A stretch of 49,002 nucleotides of DNA from an uncultured Treponema sp. GTDB lineage: Bacteria; Spirochaetota; Spirochaetia; Treponematales; Treponemataceae. The stretch's first letter is position 1, and each line of letters begins with the position of its first letter. Of the stretch, positions 34,501 to 42,274 are shown in pieces. The stretch spans positions 1 through 49,002 of the forward strand of contig CALFJF010000012.1 of the NCBI GenBank assembly GCA_937877535.1, written 5' to 3'. The notes below the pieces were generated by a model. It was not told the DNA's origin, searched no databases, and was given only the letters and a program-made list of their open reading frames with translations. A program made the translations under genes and the position numbers.

Positions 34501-35315
34501 TGCATTCGGACATTATGAATGTCATCAACCGCTTTTACGATGGCAGGCTTAAAAACGGCTTGTCGCGGGAAACGGAAAACAAAACCAAAGCGCACAATCT
34601 TAAAATCGACGGAATCGATGGCTCTTCGTTCATTCAGCCAAAGAATCATGTGTACTGGCTTGACTCATCGTTTTTGCCGAGCGGAACGCCGATTAACGAA
34701 ACATTCCGCGAGAACAGCACTTCCGCATGCAATGTGCTTGAAAAGCATATCATACTCGAACTGCTCAAAAAGATTGCGGCTGAGTACAAGGCACAGGGAC
34801 ACAAACTGACGAAAAACGATGACGGAACAGAAACCGACACGCGCATAAGCGTCGGAATCATCAGTTTTTATCAGCGGCAGGTGAATGAAATCCGCTCCGA
34901 GGTCAAGAAAATCCGCGCTTCCAAAGAATTCAAATCGGATTTTGAATCGCTTGACATCGATGTGAACACGGTAGACCGCTTTCAGGGCAAGGAAAAGAAC
35001 ATCATCATCACAAGCCTTGTTCGCAACAACAAATTCGCAAGGGCAAGCAAGCATGTCGTCACTTACGAGCGAATCAATGTGGCGTTTTCCCGCGTACAGA
35101 ACCTGCTGTTCATCGTGGGCGCAAAGCAAATGTACAGCAAGCTTCAAATCACGATTCCTAAGATGGACGGCGAGGGCGAGCTGACACTTCCTGTGTATGA
35201 AAACATCATTTCGGACTTAGAGCGGCATGGATGCTTTGCAAAGACATCGAAACTCATTCCTACAGATTTGGAAAAATCGATTTTGGCGGAGTACAAGGCA
35301 ATGGGAGGAAAATAA
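31428..35315 (+). CDS. SF1 helicase (Dna2/NAM7/Upf1-like) with coiled-coil insertion, 1295 aa
   Basis: Residues 1-380 form an unassigned N-terminal region with an acidic stretch (DDDSDDGSDSNSGEDSD). Helicase motifs follow: GPPGTGKTT (about 436), SSQSNDAVDNALDRL, then a 400-residue charged coiled-coil insertion (about 520-900), IIDEVSKATPPELL (about 923), LVGDHRQLPPM, LLTQYRMHSDIMN (about 1021), VDRFQGKEKNIIITSLVR (about 1182) and ERINVAFSRVQNLLFIVG. All catalytic motifs are intact, so it should be an ATP-driven nucleic-acid translocase. ATG at 31428 has only a distant GAGGAAGG. Its stop overlaps the next start by one base. First full gene of the poly-G operon. Confidence 0.85.
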   Translation: MATNVCIRINTGEHDEGKRRENANELKKKCPALRDWQKETQFENLLDAITKEMFPAGFPKSAYLRNLSGNGDRISFGIRPVKSEGDFIDRYFEENQTLLFKGHIHIGICYIDSIQIVQNTEMQDFESEQELFIAPHPLPDDNGFADCILSLESQRTETTKKLEEWRGYLKWRREIANKQIHGAKYFERHYDSEKKCVVFGLLFESKEAFDKEKRYLKRDACAFTNLISLDSWNFKYDRNLVRIDRTDLGSFQGFSGEHELSGNAEENPVATHEHPNSREKDKEIKNSSEQKFTEDDLREQFKSMYIVYSAYKLPEELIDDDSDDGSDSNSGEDSDKDTDKAIQDYLDDIPNNGFVALSAAGEFALIRRFETAINDLIEGNCYSQTLINWLFDVTKAALPVSEAEEITQWANPDIAQNENQRLAVQKAVNAMELFLLQGPPGTGKTTVIAEIIYQLAIRGLRVLVSSQSNDAVDNALDRLSNNPAIRAIRLGGRGGKKKKKGDDDECKYVEKDALKYYYKSLSDSISGEYVNAWSETEREMAQCQKDERDCHLIQKDLDSLRAETSSKQEKLDSATREYSDISAKIKEAEKTEQNAEQMRRQFERFAEFLRTGNPYDALPKELLSVLEAELSAVKETAEANEIVVPNNFIAAHSLFSKDVRALLEKLQDSKSTGSSNSEIDNLNAQIELCKQAYLKAVEDNDEDGIRTKKREWDNLKLSRDKLQLSGGLEFTSAIREAFSSDLQNLCKSDSAQACKKIADVLTAWNNSVKSAEQKMRERVSNLPKSDISALSERKNALEGKIKILREEVADKEKQRNAKQAELLQMKTRYGLTESATDLELSDAIAVRLGELKAKSEESAPLKNAFADTMQKFTQKLNDEKTYKYDNEFFLTDYINSCNVVGISCTNNMRNLSDKGFENFDVVIIDEVSKATPPELLIPLMKAGKVILVGDHRQLPPMFEEHEKSYKEMIDALDDDENGEDAGLKEILTEENFKKYKNMVTASLFKAYFEQADKSIKHSLLTQYRMHSDIMNVINRFYDGRLKNGLSRETENKTKAHNLKIDGIDGSSFIQPKNHVYWLDSSFLPSGTPINETFRENSTSACNVLEKHIILELLKKIAAEYKAQGHKLTKNDDGTETDTRISVGIISFYQRQVNEIRSEVKKIRASKEFKSDFESLDIDVNTVDRFQGKEKNIIITSLVRNNKFARASKHVVTYERINVAFSRVQNLLFIVGAKQMYSKLQITIPKMDGEGELTLPVYENIISDLERHGCFAKTSKLIPTDLEKSILAEYKAMGGK

Positions 35316-37384
35316 TGGAAATCTGCGAGGAGATAATTTCATATCCGTTCATAAAATACGCCACCCGTGTAACGCATGCCACCGCTAGACAATCGACGGC
35401 GTTTGAATGGCTTTTTCTGGAATCGTTGATACAGGCTGAGGACACGGAATTCAGCGAAATGAACATGGACGAATTTTTCCGCACCTATTTTAAAATTGAC
35501 AATCCCGATGTGCTGATGAAGCCTGTTCTCAAGCGCTTGTATGATTTGAAGGCGGTGGCGTGTCCATCGCTCACCGATGACACTTCGCTTTCTGAACTTT
35601 CGCTTGACGATGTAGAAGTGCTTCCGCTCGGTCGCGAAATGCAGCAGAAAGGACTTTTGCCCGCCGAATCTTCCGATGATTCGTTGGATGTGCTGTTTGA
35701 TGTTACGCAGAAAAAACTTGATTGGGAAAACAAAAAACTGTCTGCGGAAGCGGACGGAAACTATGTGCAGTTTGATGAATTTGCCTTTCCAGAGCGGGAA
35801 GTGCGCGATTACATTGAATCACAAAAACCGTCTGCCAGTTCTGAAAATCCAGAAGATGAAAAACAATCAGAAGAAAATTCGGGTAGCAAAAAAGGCAAAA
35901 AGAAAAAGAAGAAAAACAGCAAGAAAATTGACTGGCTAAAGGACAACACGGAGATTGAGTCCGTTGTGCCAACAAAAACGGAAACGCTTTTCGATAACAT
36001 TTCTCGCAAGGTTCATCTCAAAGACGGGCTGGTGTGGAAAATCGAAAGCAACAAAGTAACGGAGCTTGAGGAAGCAAGTCTGGAGAACTTTGAAAATCCC
36101 GTTCCAGAATCCCTTGCAAATGTTCCCGATACAAAAGTGACGAAGCCCGATGAGGAAATTGCACAGGTGATTCGTTTTGAAGAATTGCAAGGTCGAATCG
36201 GCAAGTATGCAACTGACAATAACTATCAAACGGTTGTCATTGACAGCAGATTTTTTGATAAAAACGCTCTTGCCCAAAACAATCAGGCGGGCAGGAAGAA
36301 CAAAAACAAAGACGACAAAAAGTCTTTCAAAATACGCATTGTATCTGGCGCAGAAAAACTTGCCGCAAATTCGGCTGACGGTATGCTGATTCTTTCGTTC
36401 CCAGAAGAATTACTGGCAAGCAACTGCCTGCTTATGACAGAGAATTTCTCGCTTATTGCGGAACGCTTTCTTGTCCGCGCGGGCGATGTTTCCCGCTCTC
36501 TTACCTTTGCGTATCTTCCGAAGAACAAAAAGCCCGGCCTGCAAGAATTTATCCGCTCGCTCGTGCAAAAGTATGGCAAAGAATTGCCCGCCGTGCTGTT
36601 CCTTCTGAACGAGGTAAACGGCATGAAGGATGAGTTCAAAAAGTATTTTGGCGAACTTGTTTCTGCTGGCACAATGCAGGAAAAAGCAAAGAAAATTGAG
36701 GAACTTAATTCACTCAGTGCGGAGTTGACAGGTAAAAAATACATCTCCGACGAGGAAATTATCGCGCTCATCATCGACAAAGAGCAGATTCAAAGCAAGG
36801 TAACGGACATTGCATCCGCACAGGCGGTAATTGAGGAGTATGCGGCAATTTCCGTGGTAAAAAATCAAGTTTTGCGCGATTTGCTGAAATTCGTGCTTGA
36901 ACAAATGATGCCGACAGATTCGGTGGAAGAAATCTGGAGTTTTCTTGATTTTATAAGGCAATGCTCGCCTGATTCTGTGGGCTACTTGGACAAGCAGGGG
37001 CTTTTAGGAAAACTGTATTCAGCCCAAGCAAAGAATAGCGTTTTTAAAAAGGTATTTGGGAGCGAATTTAAAAATCCACATTCTGATATAGAAGTGCGTG
37101 CCGTAAAACTCGCTGAATGTTACCGCTCAATTTTATCCCAACTTCCGAATGTGGATGCGGAGAGTCCCGATGTGACGATTGAAAATGCACTGCAATCAAT
37201 AAATGCAAAAAAACTAAGCGAGTCACTGAACACATGGAAAACGAATTTTGAAAATTTCCGAAAATGGCATGGAACGGTTCAGAGTGCGGAGTCGAACAAT
37301 GCGTTTGTTGAGCGGATAAAGCGAATTTATTCCGCTGCAAAAAATACAGGCAAAACGAATGGAAATGGAGGACATAAAAAATGA
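35315..37384 (+). CDS. Unknown 689-residue protein of the helicase operon
   Basis: I do not recognise this protein. It starts at 35315 (TAATG overlap with the helicase stop, GGGAGG upstream). Residues 1-180 are mixed and acidic; about 200 is a very basic run (KKGKKKKKKNSKK) that may touch nucleic acid. Residues about 285-440 look alpha/beta (YQTVVIDSRFFDKN, DGMLILSFPEELLA, LTFAYLPKNKKPG), followed by a helical C-terminal half. There is no signal peptide, membrane segment or Walker motif. Four-base overlap with the next gene argues for an obligate partner within one complex. Confidence 0.75.
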   Translation: MEICEEIISYPFIKYATRVTHATARQSTAFEWLFLESLIQAEDTEFSEMNMDEFFRTYFKIDNPDVLMKPVLKRLYDLKAVACPSLTDDTSLSELSLDDVEVLPLGREMQQKGLLPAESSDDSLDVLFDVTQKKLDWENKKLSAEADGNYVQFDEFAFPEREVRDYIESQKPSASSENPEDEKQSEENSGSKKGKKKKKKNSKKIDWLKDNTEIESVVPTKTETLFDNISRKVHLKDGLVWKIESNKVTELEEASLENFENPVPESLANVPDTKVTKPDEEIAQVIRFEELQGRIGKYATDNNYQTVVIDSRFFDKNALAQNNQAGRKNKNKDDKKSFKIRIVSGAEKLAANSADGMLILSFPEELLASNCLLMTENFSLIAERFLVRAGDVSRSLTFAYLPKNKKPGLQEFIRSLVQKYGKELPAVLFLLNEVNGMKDEFKKYFGELVSAGTMQEKAKKIEELNSLSAELTGKKYISDEEIIALIIDKEQIQSKVTDIASAQAVIEEYAAISVVKNQVLRDLLKFVLEQMMPTDSVEEIWSFLDFIRQCSPDSVGYLDKQGLLGKLYSAQAKNSVFKKVFGSEFKNPHSDIEVRAVKLAECYRSILSQLPNVDAESPDVTIENALQSINAKKLSESLNTWKTNFENFRKWHGTVQSAESNNAFVERIKRIYSAAKNTGKTNGNGGHKK

Positions 37385-38508
37385 GCCGCGAACATGAATT
37401 GCAATATCAACTCGAACAAAAACGCCGCGAGGAACTTGAGCGGAAGCGGGCGGGCGAAGATGCAGAGCGCGCGTACAAAGAAATTGCCGCCGCGTATCAG
37501 CGCATGAAAAATGACGAGTACGATGCGTATATTCCCGATGAAATGGCGGAACTTGCACGAAATATCTCCCGCATTGAGCAGAATCTGCAAGATGATGTGT
37601 TTGCCGCACGGAATGTTTGCCGCCAAGTGCAAAGAAATATTGGTTCTCTGGATTTTCTTTTCCGCTCGGCAAAAGAAGAGGCTGCAAGAAAAGAACGGCA
37701 GCGTTTTTTGGAATTACAACGGAAGCGCGAAGAGGCAAAATCAAAACTGGTCGAATTTTTTTATGCCGAACTTGCGGAAATAAAAAATCCCCATGTCGCG
37801 AATTTTGGCGTGGCAGACTTGGAGGCTCTCAAAGCAAGCATTGAAAGTGAGGCGATAACGACGGAAGAGGCTGTCAAGGAGCAGTTGAATGTCGTTTCTG
37901 CACAGGCAAGCGAAAAGGCGGCTCAATGGAAAGCGGAAAAACTCGCAAAAGAAAAGGTCGCGCTTCTTTCTGCACAGATTGATGCAGTCGCAGAATCCGT
38001 AAAAAGCGAGAAATTTGAGAACGAGCAAAAAAAGAAGGTTGCATTGGACAAACTTGCCGCTCTCAAAGCCACGCTTTCTGCGGAATCTTCCGAGACGAAC
38101 ATTGCCGAACAACTCCGCGAAATCCAAAAGTCAGTTGACGACTCGCTCATCGATGAGGAAGTGCGCCGCGAAACGGTCAAGGCAATCATCAAGGAACTGC
38201 GCTCGCAGGAATTCACGGTGGAAAAGCCGCAGATTTTTGGCGAGGGAAAAGATTCCTATGTGCTTATCACGGCAAAAAAGCCGTCTGGCAAGCAGGCGAC
38301 TTGCAAAATCAATCTTGAAGGCAAACTGAATTACCGCTTTGACCACTACGAAGGAATGACTTGCCTTAAAGACATAGAAAAATTCAATGTGGACTTGGAA
38401 AAAATCTATTCGGTGAAATTCTCTGATGAGCGCGTTATTTGGGAAAATCCCGACCGACTTTCGCGCACGCAAAGCGTTTCAGTCGATTCAAACAGGAGGA
38501 ACATGTAA
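37381..38508 (+). CDS. Coiled-coil protein, 375 aa
   Basis: Most of the protein is long, highly charged helix: LEQKRREELERKRAGEDAER at the N-terminus, then further heptad-like stretches to about residue 270. The last 100 residues appear globular (PQIFGEGKDSYVLITAKKPS, CKINLEGKLNYRFDHYEG) with beta strands. It has no enzymatic motif I can see. It may be a scaffold or adaptor between the helicase and the AAA+ protein; that is inference from position. Start and stop overlap both neighbours (ATGA; TAATG), with AGGAGGA before the next start. Confidence 0.75.
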   Translation: MSREHELQYQLEQKRREELERKRAGEDAERAYKEIAAAYQRMKNDEYDAYIPDEMAELARNISRIEQNLQDDVFAARNVCRQVQRNIGSLDFLFRSAKEEAARKERQRFLELQRKREEAKSKLVEFFYAELAEIKNPHVANFGVADLEALKASIESEAITTEEAVKEQLNVVSAQASEKAAQWKAEKLAKEKVALLSAQIDAVAESVKSEKFENEQKKKVALDKLAALKATLSAESSETNIAEQLREIQKSVDDSLIDEEVRRETVKAIIKELRSQEFTVEKPQIFGEGKDSYVLITAKKPSGKQATCKINLEGKLNYRFDHYEGMTCLKDIEKFNVDLEKIYSVKFSDERVIWENPDRLSRTQSVSVDSNRRNM

Positions 38509-40364
38509 TGGCAGAAAATGCGACACGGCAAAGCCCGTGGCTTGAAAAATTCAACCGCGATGCAGGAATCAAATCGTCAATCATTCTTTTTGGAAATACG
38601 GGCGACATTTATTTTGATACGCTGAATAACGGAAAATATAGCCCGCTCATCAATCTTCTCATCAGAAACTTAAAGCAGAGAGGCTATGAAAAAGTTTTAA
38701 AATGGGACAGAGTGAGCGGAATTGACGCGAAACTTTCTGACAAAATCGAAGTAATCAGCAATCCGAGTGGCTCGGAACAAACTTCTGGCGGAAACGACTA
38801 CGACTTGGGCGATGGCTCGGATTCATCGGCAGCCGACAATGCCCAGTCCAACAATGCCCCGTCCCACAAAGATCCTGCCGAGTTCTTTCCATATATGATG
38901 CAACTCATTATGGGCGGCGCAAAAAAGACGGCGTTTGTTCTTGATTATTCCGATTACATTTTCGGCAACGCGAACGCGCTTTCCGATGCGGAACGGCAGT
39001 ATCTTACCGTTTTGGGAAAAACGCTACAGGATTCGCAGTCATACAATATGCTTTCACCAGATTTTGACGCGGTGAACAACATTGTCGTGCTTGTCACCAA
39101 AAACAACGCGCTCATTCCGCCCGCCTATTATCTGAACAATCCGCTGGTCAGCACGGTGAATGTGCCTCTTCCTGCGCGAACGGAACGAAGTCAGTTTTTG
39201 AATGACAACAAATCCTGCCTCAAAATAAGCCAGAACATCGGCGACAAAAAGATTTTTGATGATTTGACCGATGCGCTTGATGGATTTTCCCTCAAAGAAA
39301 TAGCCCAGCTGATGAAGCTTTCCCGACAGAATGGCGAAACTGTGACTTTTGAAAAGTTGGTAAACCTCTACAAGTATGGCGAAAAAGTCAGTCCGTGGGA
39401 GGAACTTTCCAAAGAAAAACTTTCCGAAGTGGAAGAACGGCTTTCGCGCCGCGTAAAAGGGCAGGAGCAGGCGGTCGAAAAAGTGAAGGATGTCATTATC
39501 CGCGCATACACGGGATTTTCGGGCTTGCAACATTCAGCAAAGCAGAAAAAGCCGAAGGGAACGCTCTTTTTTGTGGGACCGACGGGCGTAGGAAAGACGG
39601 AACTTGCAAAAGCATTGGCAGAATTTGTGTTTGGCGACGAGAATGCCTGCATCCGTTTTGATATGTCTGAGTACAACCACGAGCAGAGCGACCAGCGTCT
39701 TGTGGGCGCACCGCCTGGATATGTGGGCTACGAAGCAGGAGGACAGCTCACGAACGCCGTCAAGGAAAAACCGTTCTGCGTTATTTTGTTTGATGAGATT
39801 GAAAAGGCGCACGGCAGAATCCTTGACAAATTCCTGCAAATCTTGGAGGATGGTCGCTTGACTGACGGAAAAGGCGAGACCGTCTCTTTTGCGGAAACGA
39901 TTATCATCTTCACTTCAAACATCGGTGCGGCAGATGTGAATCCTTCGGGCATGGAAGAAAAACAGATTCGGGAGACATTTGTTAATAAAGTGAAGGAGCA
40001 TTTTGTGAGCGAGCTCAAACGCCCTGAGCTTCTGAACCGAATCGGAGACAACATCGTTGCGTTCAATTTTATCAGCGAGCCGAAAGTTTTCGTTCAGATT
40101 GCAAAGGCAAAATTTGTCGCGGTGGAGGATTTTGTCAGAGAAAAATACAAGGCGGAGCTTGTGTTTGCTGATGAAGATGCGGCATTTGGTTTCATTGCGA
40201 AAAAGGCTGGCGTTGCGAACGGCGGGCGAGGGCTTTTGAACACGATAGAAACTTGCATCGTCAATCCGCTTGCAGAATGGATTTTTATGCGAACGGACGG
40301 CATTGAGGGACGGCAGATAAAAATCACGCTCACTGAACCGATTTTTGAATTTGATTTTGCATAA
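38508..40364 (+). CDS. ClpB/ClpA-like AAA+ protein with a degenerate first ATPase domain, 618 aa
   Basis: The C-terminal half is a complete HSP100 D2-type AAA+ module: FVGPTGVGKTELAKALAEFV (Walker A about 356), FDMSEYNHEQSDQRLVG, pore loop PPGYVGYEAGGQL (about 404), VILFDEIEKAH (Walker B about 424), ILEDGRLTDGKG, FTSNIGA and an AAA lid domain. The N-terminal half resembles a first AAA+ domain (SSIILFGNTGDIYFD, FVLDYSDYIF, VSTVNVPLPARTER), but the Walker A lysine and glycine pattern is lost and the Walker B acid is DYSDY. It should be a threading unfoldase or remodeller. It shares one base with each neighbour. Confidence 0.85.
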   Translation: MAENATRQSPWLEKFNRDAGIKSSIILFGNTGDIYFDTLNNGKYSPLINLLIRNLKQRGYEKVLKWDRVSGIDAKLSDKIEVISNPSGSEQTSGGNDYDLGDGSDSSAADNAQSNNAPSHKDPAEFFPYMMQLIMGGAKKTAFVLDYSDYIFGNANALSDAERQYLTVLGKTLQDSQSYNMLSPDFDAVNNIVVLVTKNNALIPPAYYLNNPLVSTVNVPLPARTERSQFLNDNKSCLKISQNIGDKKIFDDLTDALDGFSLKEIAQLMKLSRQNGETVTFEKLVNLYKYGEKVSPWEELSKEKLSEVEERLSRRVKGQEQAVEKVKDVIIRAYTGFSGLQHSAKQKKPKGTLFFVGPTGVGKTELAKALAEFVFGDENACIRFDMSEYNHEQSDQRLVGAPPGYVGYEAGGQLTNAVKEKPFCVILFDEIEKAHGRILDKFLQILEDGRLTDGKGETVSFAETIIIFTSNIGAADVNPSGMEEKQIRETFVNKVKEHFVSELKRPELLNRIGDNIVAFNFISEPKVFVQIAKAKFVAVEDFVREKYKAELVFADEDAAFGFIAKKAGVANGGRGLLNTIETCIVNPLAEWIFMRTDGIEGRQIKITLTEPIFEFDFA

Positions 40365-40933
40365 TGGCGCGTTATGTGAATCTTGCGGCGGTCAGGTTTT
40401 GCACTCAGGCGGAAGGTCCTGGCAAACGCTTCGCGCTCTGGGTGCAGGGCTGCTTACAACGGTGTGAAGGCTGCTGCAACCAGCAGATGCAAAAAATCAG
40501 AGCCGCCCATATTGTTGAAGTGCAAGATGTTATTCAGCTCATAAAAAAAGCAAAGACTGATTTTGGCATTGAGGGCATTTCATTCATCGGCGGCGAGCCG
40601 CTGTTACAGGCGGAGGGGTTAAGCCAAATTGCCGTTTGGTGCAGGCAAAACGAACTTTCGGTGCTTGTGTTCACTGGATTTTTGTATGAAACGCTCCAAA
40701 ATTCGCCCGATGAGAGTGTGCAGTTGCTTTTACAGAACACGGATATTCTCGTAGACGGTCTGTATGACCAGAGCCAGCCCGACACCAAACGCGACTGGAT
40801 TGGCTCAAAGAACCAGCGATGCCTGTTTTTGTCGGACAGATATAAGCTAGGAATCGAATATGAAAAATCCGAGCGGGCAATGGAAATCCTTGTTTCGGAA
40901 AAAGACATTTTGGCAAACGGCTGGCCGTTTTAA
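40364..40933 (+). CDS. NrdG-like radical SAM activase, 189 aa
   Basis: The motif CLQRCEGC (C30, C34, C37) binds a 4Fe-4S cluster and FIGGEPLLQ (75-83) binds S-adenosylmethionine, as in anaerobic ribonucleotide reductase activases. QAEGPGKRFALWVQGC is the typical lead-in. Such enzymes make a glycyl radical on a partner, but no NrdD or other glycyl-radical enzyme is near. Its ATG overlaps the AAA+ stop (TAATG), so it belongs to the same operon. The target may be one of the operon proteins or elsewhere in the genome. Confidence 0.85.
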   Translation: MARYVNLAAVRFCTQAEGPGKRFALWVQGCLQRCEGCCNQQMQKIRAAHIVEVQDVIQLIKKAKTDFGIEGISFIGGEPLLQAEGLSQIAVWCRQNELSVLVFTGFLYETLQNSPDESVQLLLQNTDILVDGLYDQSQPDTKRDWIGSKNQRCLFLSDRYKLGIEYEKSERAMEILVSEKDILANGWPF

Positions 40934-40975
40934 GAGAGCCTTGTACTTTTCTTTTATATTAACTATTCTATTTCT

Positions 40976-41959
40976 ATGTATTCACTTCAAGACTTGACCG
41001 AGCATCTTTCTTCAGAACACGGAATCAATGTTGACCAGAATCAACTTGCGGATTTGCGCAATATAGGCTACTACCACGGTTACAAGGGCTATCGCTTTAT
41101 CCGTAGTACACATAATCGCATTGCCTTTACTGATATTCGGCAGATTATCGCCCTCAATCGATTTGACATGGACTTGAAGAGCCTCGTCTACCCCAAAATC
41201 ATGTTTATCGAAAACGCGCTTAAAAGTTATTTCCTTGAATCGCTGCTTGCCGACAGCCAGTCGCCTGAACTATCGGTGATTTTCGCAAAATCGCTCACGA
41301 ATCACAAAAATTACAAGAACGGAAGCCGCGAATACAAAAAAGAGTACGCCAAGCTGATGAACTTGCAGATTCGGGTACATTCTGCGCTTGTCCGCGATTA
41401 TAAGAATGGGCGCGAAATTGAGAATCACTTTTTTAACGGCGGAAAATCCATTCCCGTGTGGGCGGCATTCGAGTCGCTTACGCTCGGAGAGTTCGGCACT
41501 TTCTTTTCGTGCGCGAACAGAAATATCCGCGTGACGACATCAAAACTGCTCGCTCTTCCCACAAATCTTGATGGCAACGGGCATATCATTTCGTTCATCA
41601 TTTACGCTCTTCGAGATTTGCGGAATGCGGTTGCCCACAACGGTGTTGTGTTCGACACTCGATTTAAAAATGCAAAAGTCAATAAGCAGCTCAAAACGCT
41701 TTTGGAACGCGAAACGGGACTTAAAAATCTTGACTTCAAATATTTTGACACATATATAGTGCTGATTGCGTATGTGTTTAGGAAAATGACGACTGGAACG
41801 AAAGAATGCATAAGTTTCTTGCATGAGTATAATAAATTTTGTGAAGGAGTTTTTACCAAAATACCAAAAGAAGCATATTTTGAAATTGTCGGAACGAACC
41901 ATAAGACTATGTTGGATAGTTTTGAACAGTGGGTTCTGAAAGCTCCAAAAGTCTCTTGA
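40976..41959 (+). CDS. Abi_2 (AbiD/AbiF)-family abortive-infection protein
   Basis: The 327-residue protein has the Abi_2 pattern: an N-terminal segment YYHGYKGYRFIRSTHNRIAF, a conserved DIRQIIALNRFDMDLKSLV helix, KIMFIENALKSYFLES, PVWAAFESLTLGEFGTFF, and a HEPN-type active site RNAVAHN (216-222) in LRDLRNAVAHNGVVFDTRF. Relatives abort phage infection, probably as RNases; the R-x4-H motif here is intact. It starts 42 bases after the radical SAM gene, with no overlap, so it may be a separate unit. No clear Shine-Dalgarno precedes the ATG. Confidence 0.85.
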   Translation: MYSLQDLTEHLSSEHGINVDQNQLADLRNIGYYHGYKGYRFIRSTHNRIAFTDIRQIIALNRFDMDLKSLVYPKIMFIENALKSYFLESLLADSQSPELSVIFAKSLTNHKNYKNGSREYKKEYAKLMNLQIRVHSALVRDYKNGREIENHFFNGGKSIPVWAAFESLTLGEFGTFFSCANRNIRVTTSKLLALPTNLDGNGHIISFIIYALRDLRNAVAHNGVVFDTRFKNAKVNKQLKTLLERETGLKNLDFKYFDTYIVLIAYVFRKMTTGTKECISFLHEYNKFCEGVFTKIPKEAYFEIVGTNHKTMLDSFEQWVLKAPKVS

Positions 41960-41989
41960 CAATTTCGCAGTTTCGTAGTAGTTTAAATA

Positions 41990-42055
41990 TGAATTGCGGG
42001 TGCGTGTCTTCGGACTACACTCTGGGGCAAACTGATGCGTCGGTTTGCTTTTTTA
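41990..42055 (+). ncRNA. Possible small structured RNA with terminator
   Basis: TTGACA at 41956-41961 overlaps the stop of the Abi gene. About 30 bases later a stretch with GTCTTCGGAC (UUCG loop) leads to a strong terminator, GCAAACTGA (42027-42035) pairing with TCGGTTTGC (42040-42048) and then TTTTTT. This is either the terminator of the Abi gene or a transcript of about 70 bases. I know no RNA family that matches, and the -10 box is weak. Confidence 0.4.
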
Positions 42056-42274
42056 TTTTAAACTGATTTCTAATTTTTCAAAATCTTCCAAAATTCTGTC
42101 AACTTCCATTAATTTCACCACTAATAACAAGTGTCAGAAAAAACTGGAAAGGACTTGTTCCGCCAGAAATGTGTGTACTTTTTTGTGAGCATGAGGCACT
42201 TGATATGAATGTCCTTTATATAATTGAGATTAAGTTTCAGTGCATTTGGTAAAGAAAATCCGTTTGTGGAATAA
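42056..42274. other. Non-coding junction with a tiny gene remnant
   Basis: Nothing coding is supported here. On the minus strand, 42053-42130 encodes VVKLMEVDRILEDFEKL and a stop, which looks like the tail of a lost gene. The stretch joins the Abi gene to the truncated VWA gene and is probably a recombination scar. Confidence 0.35.
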
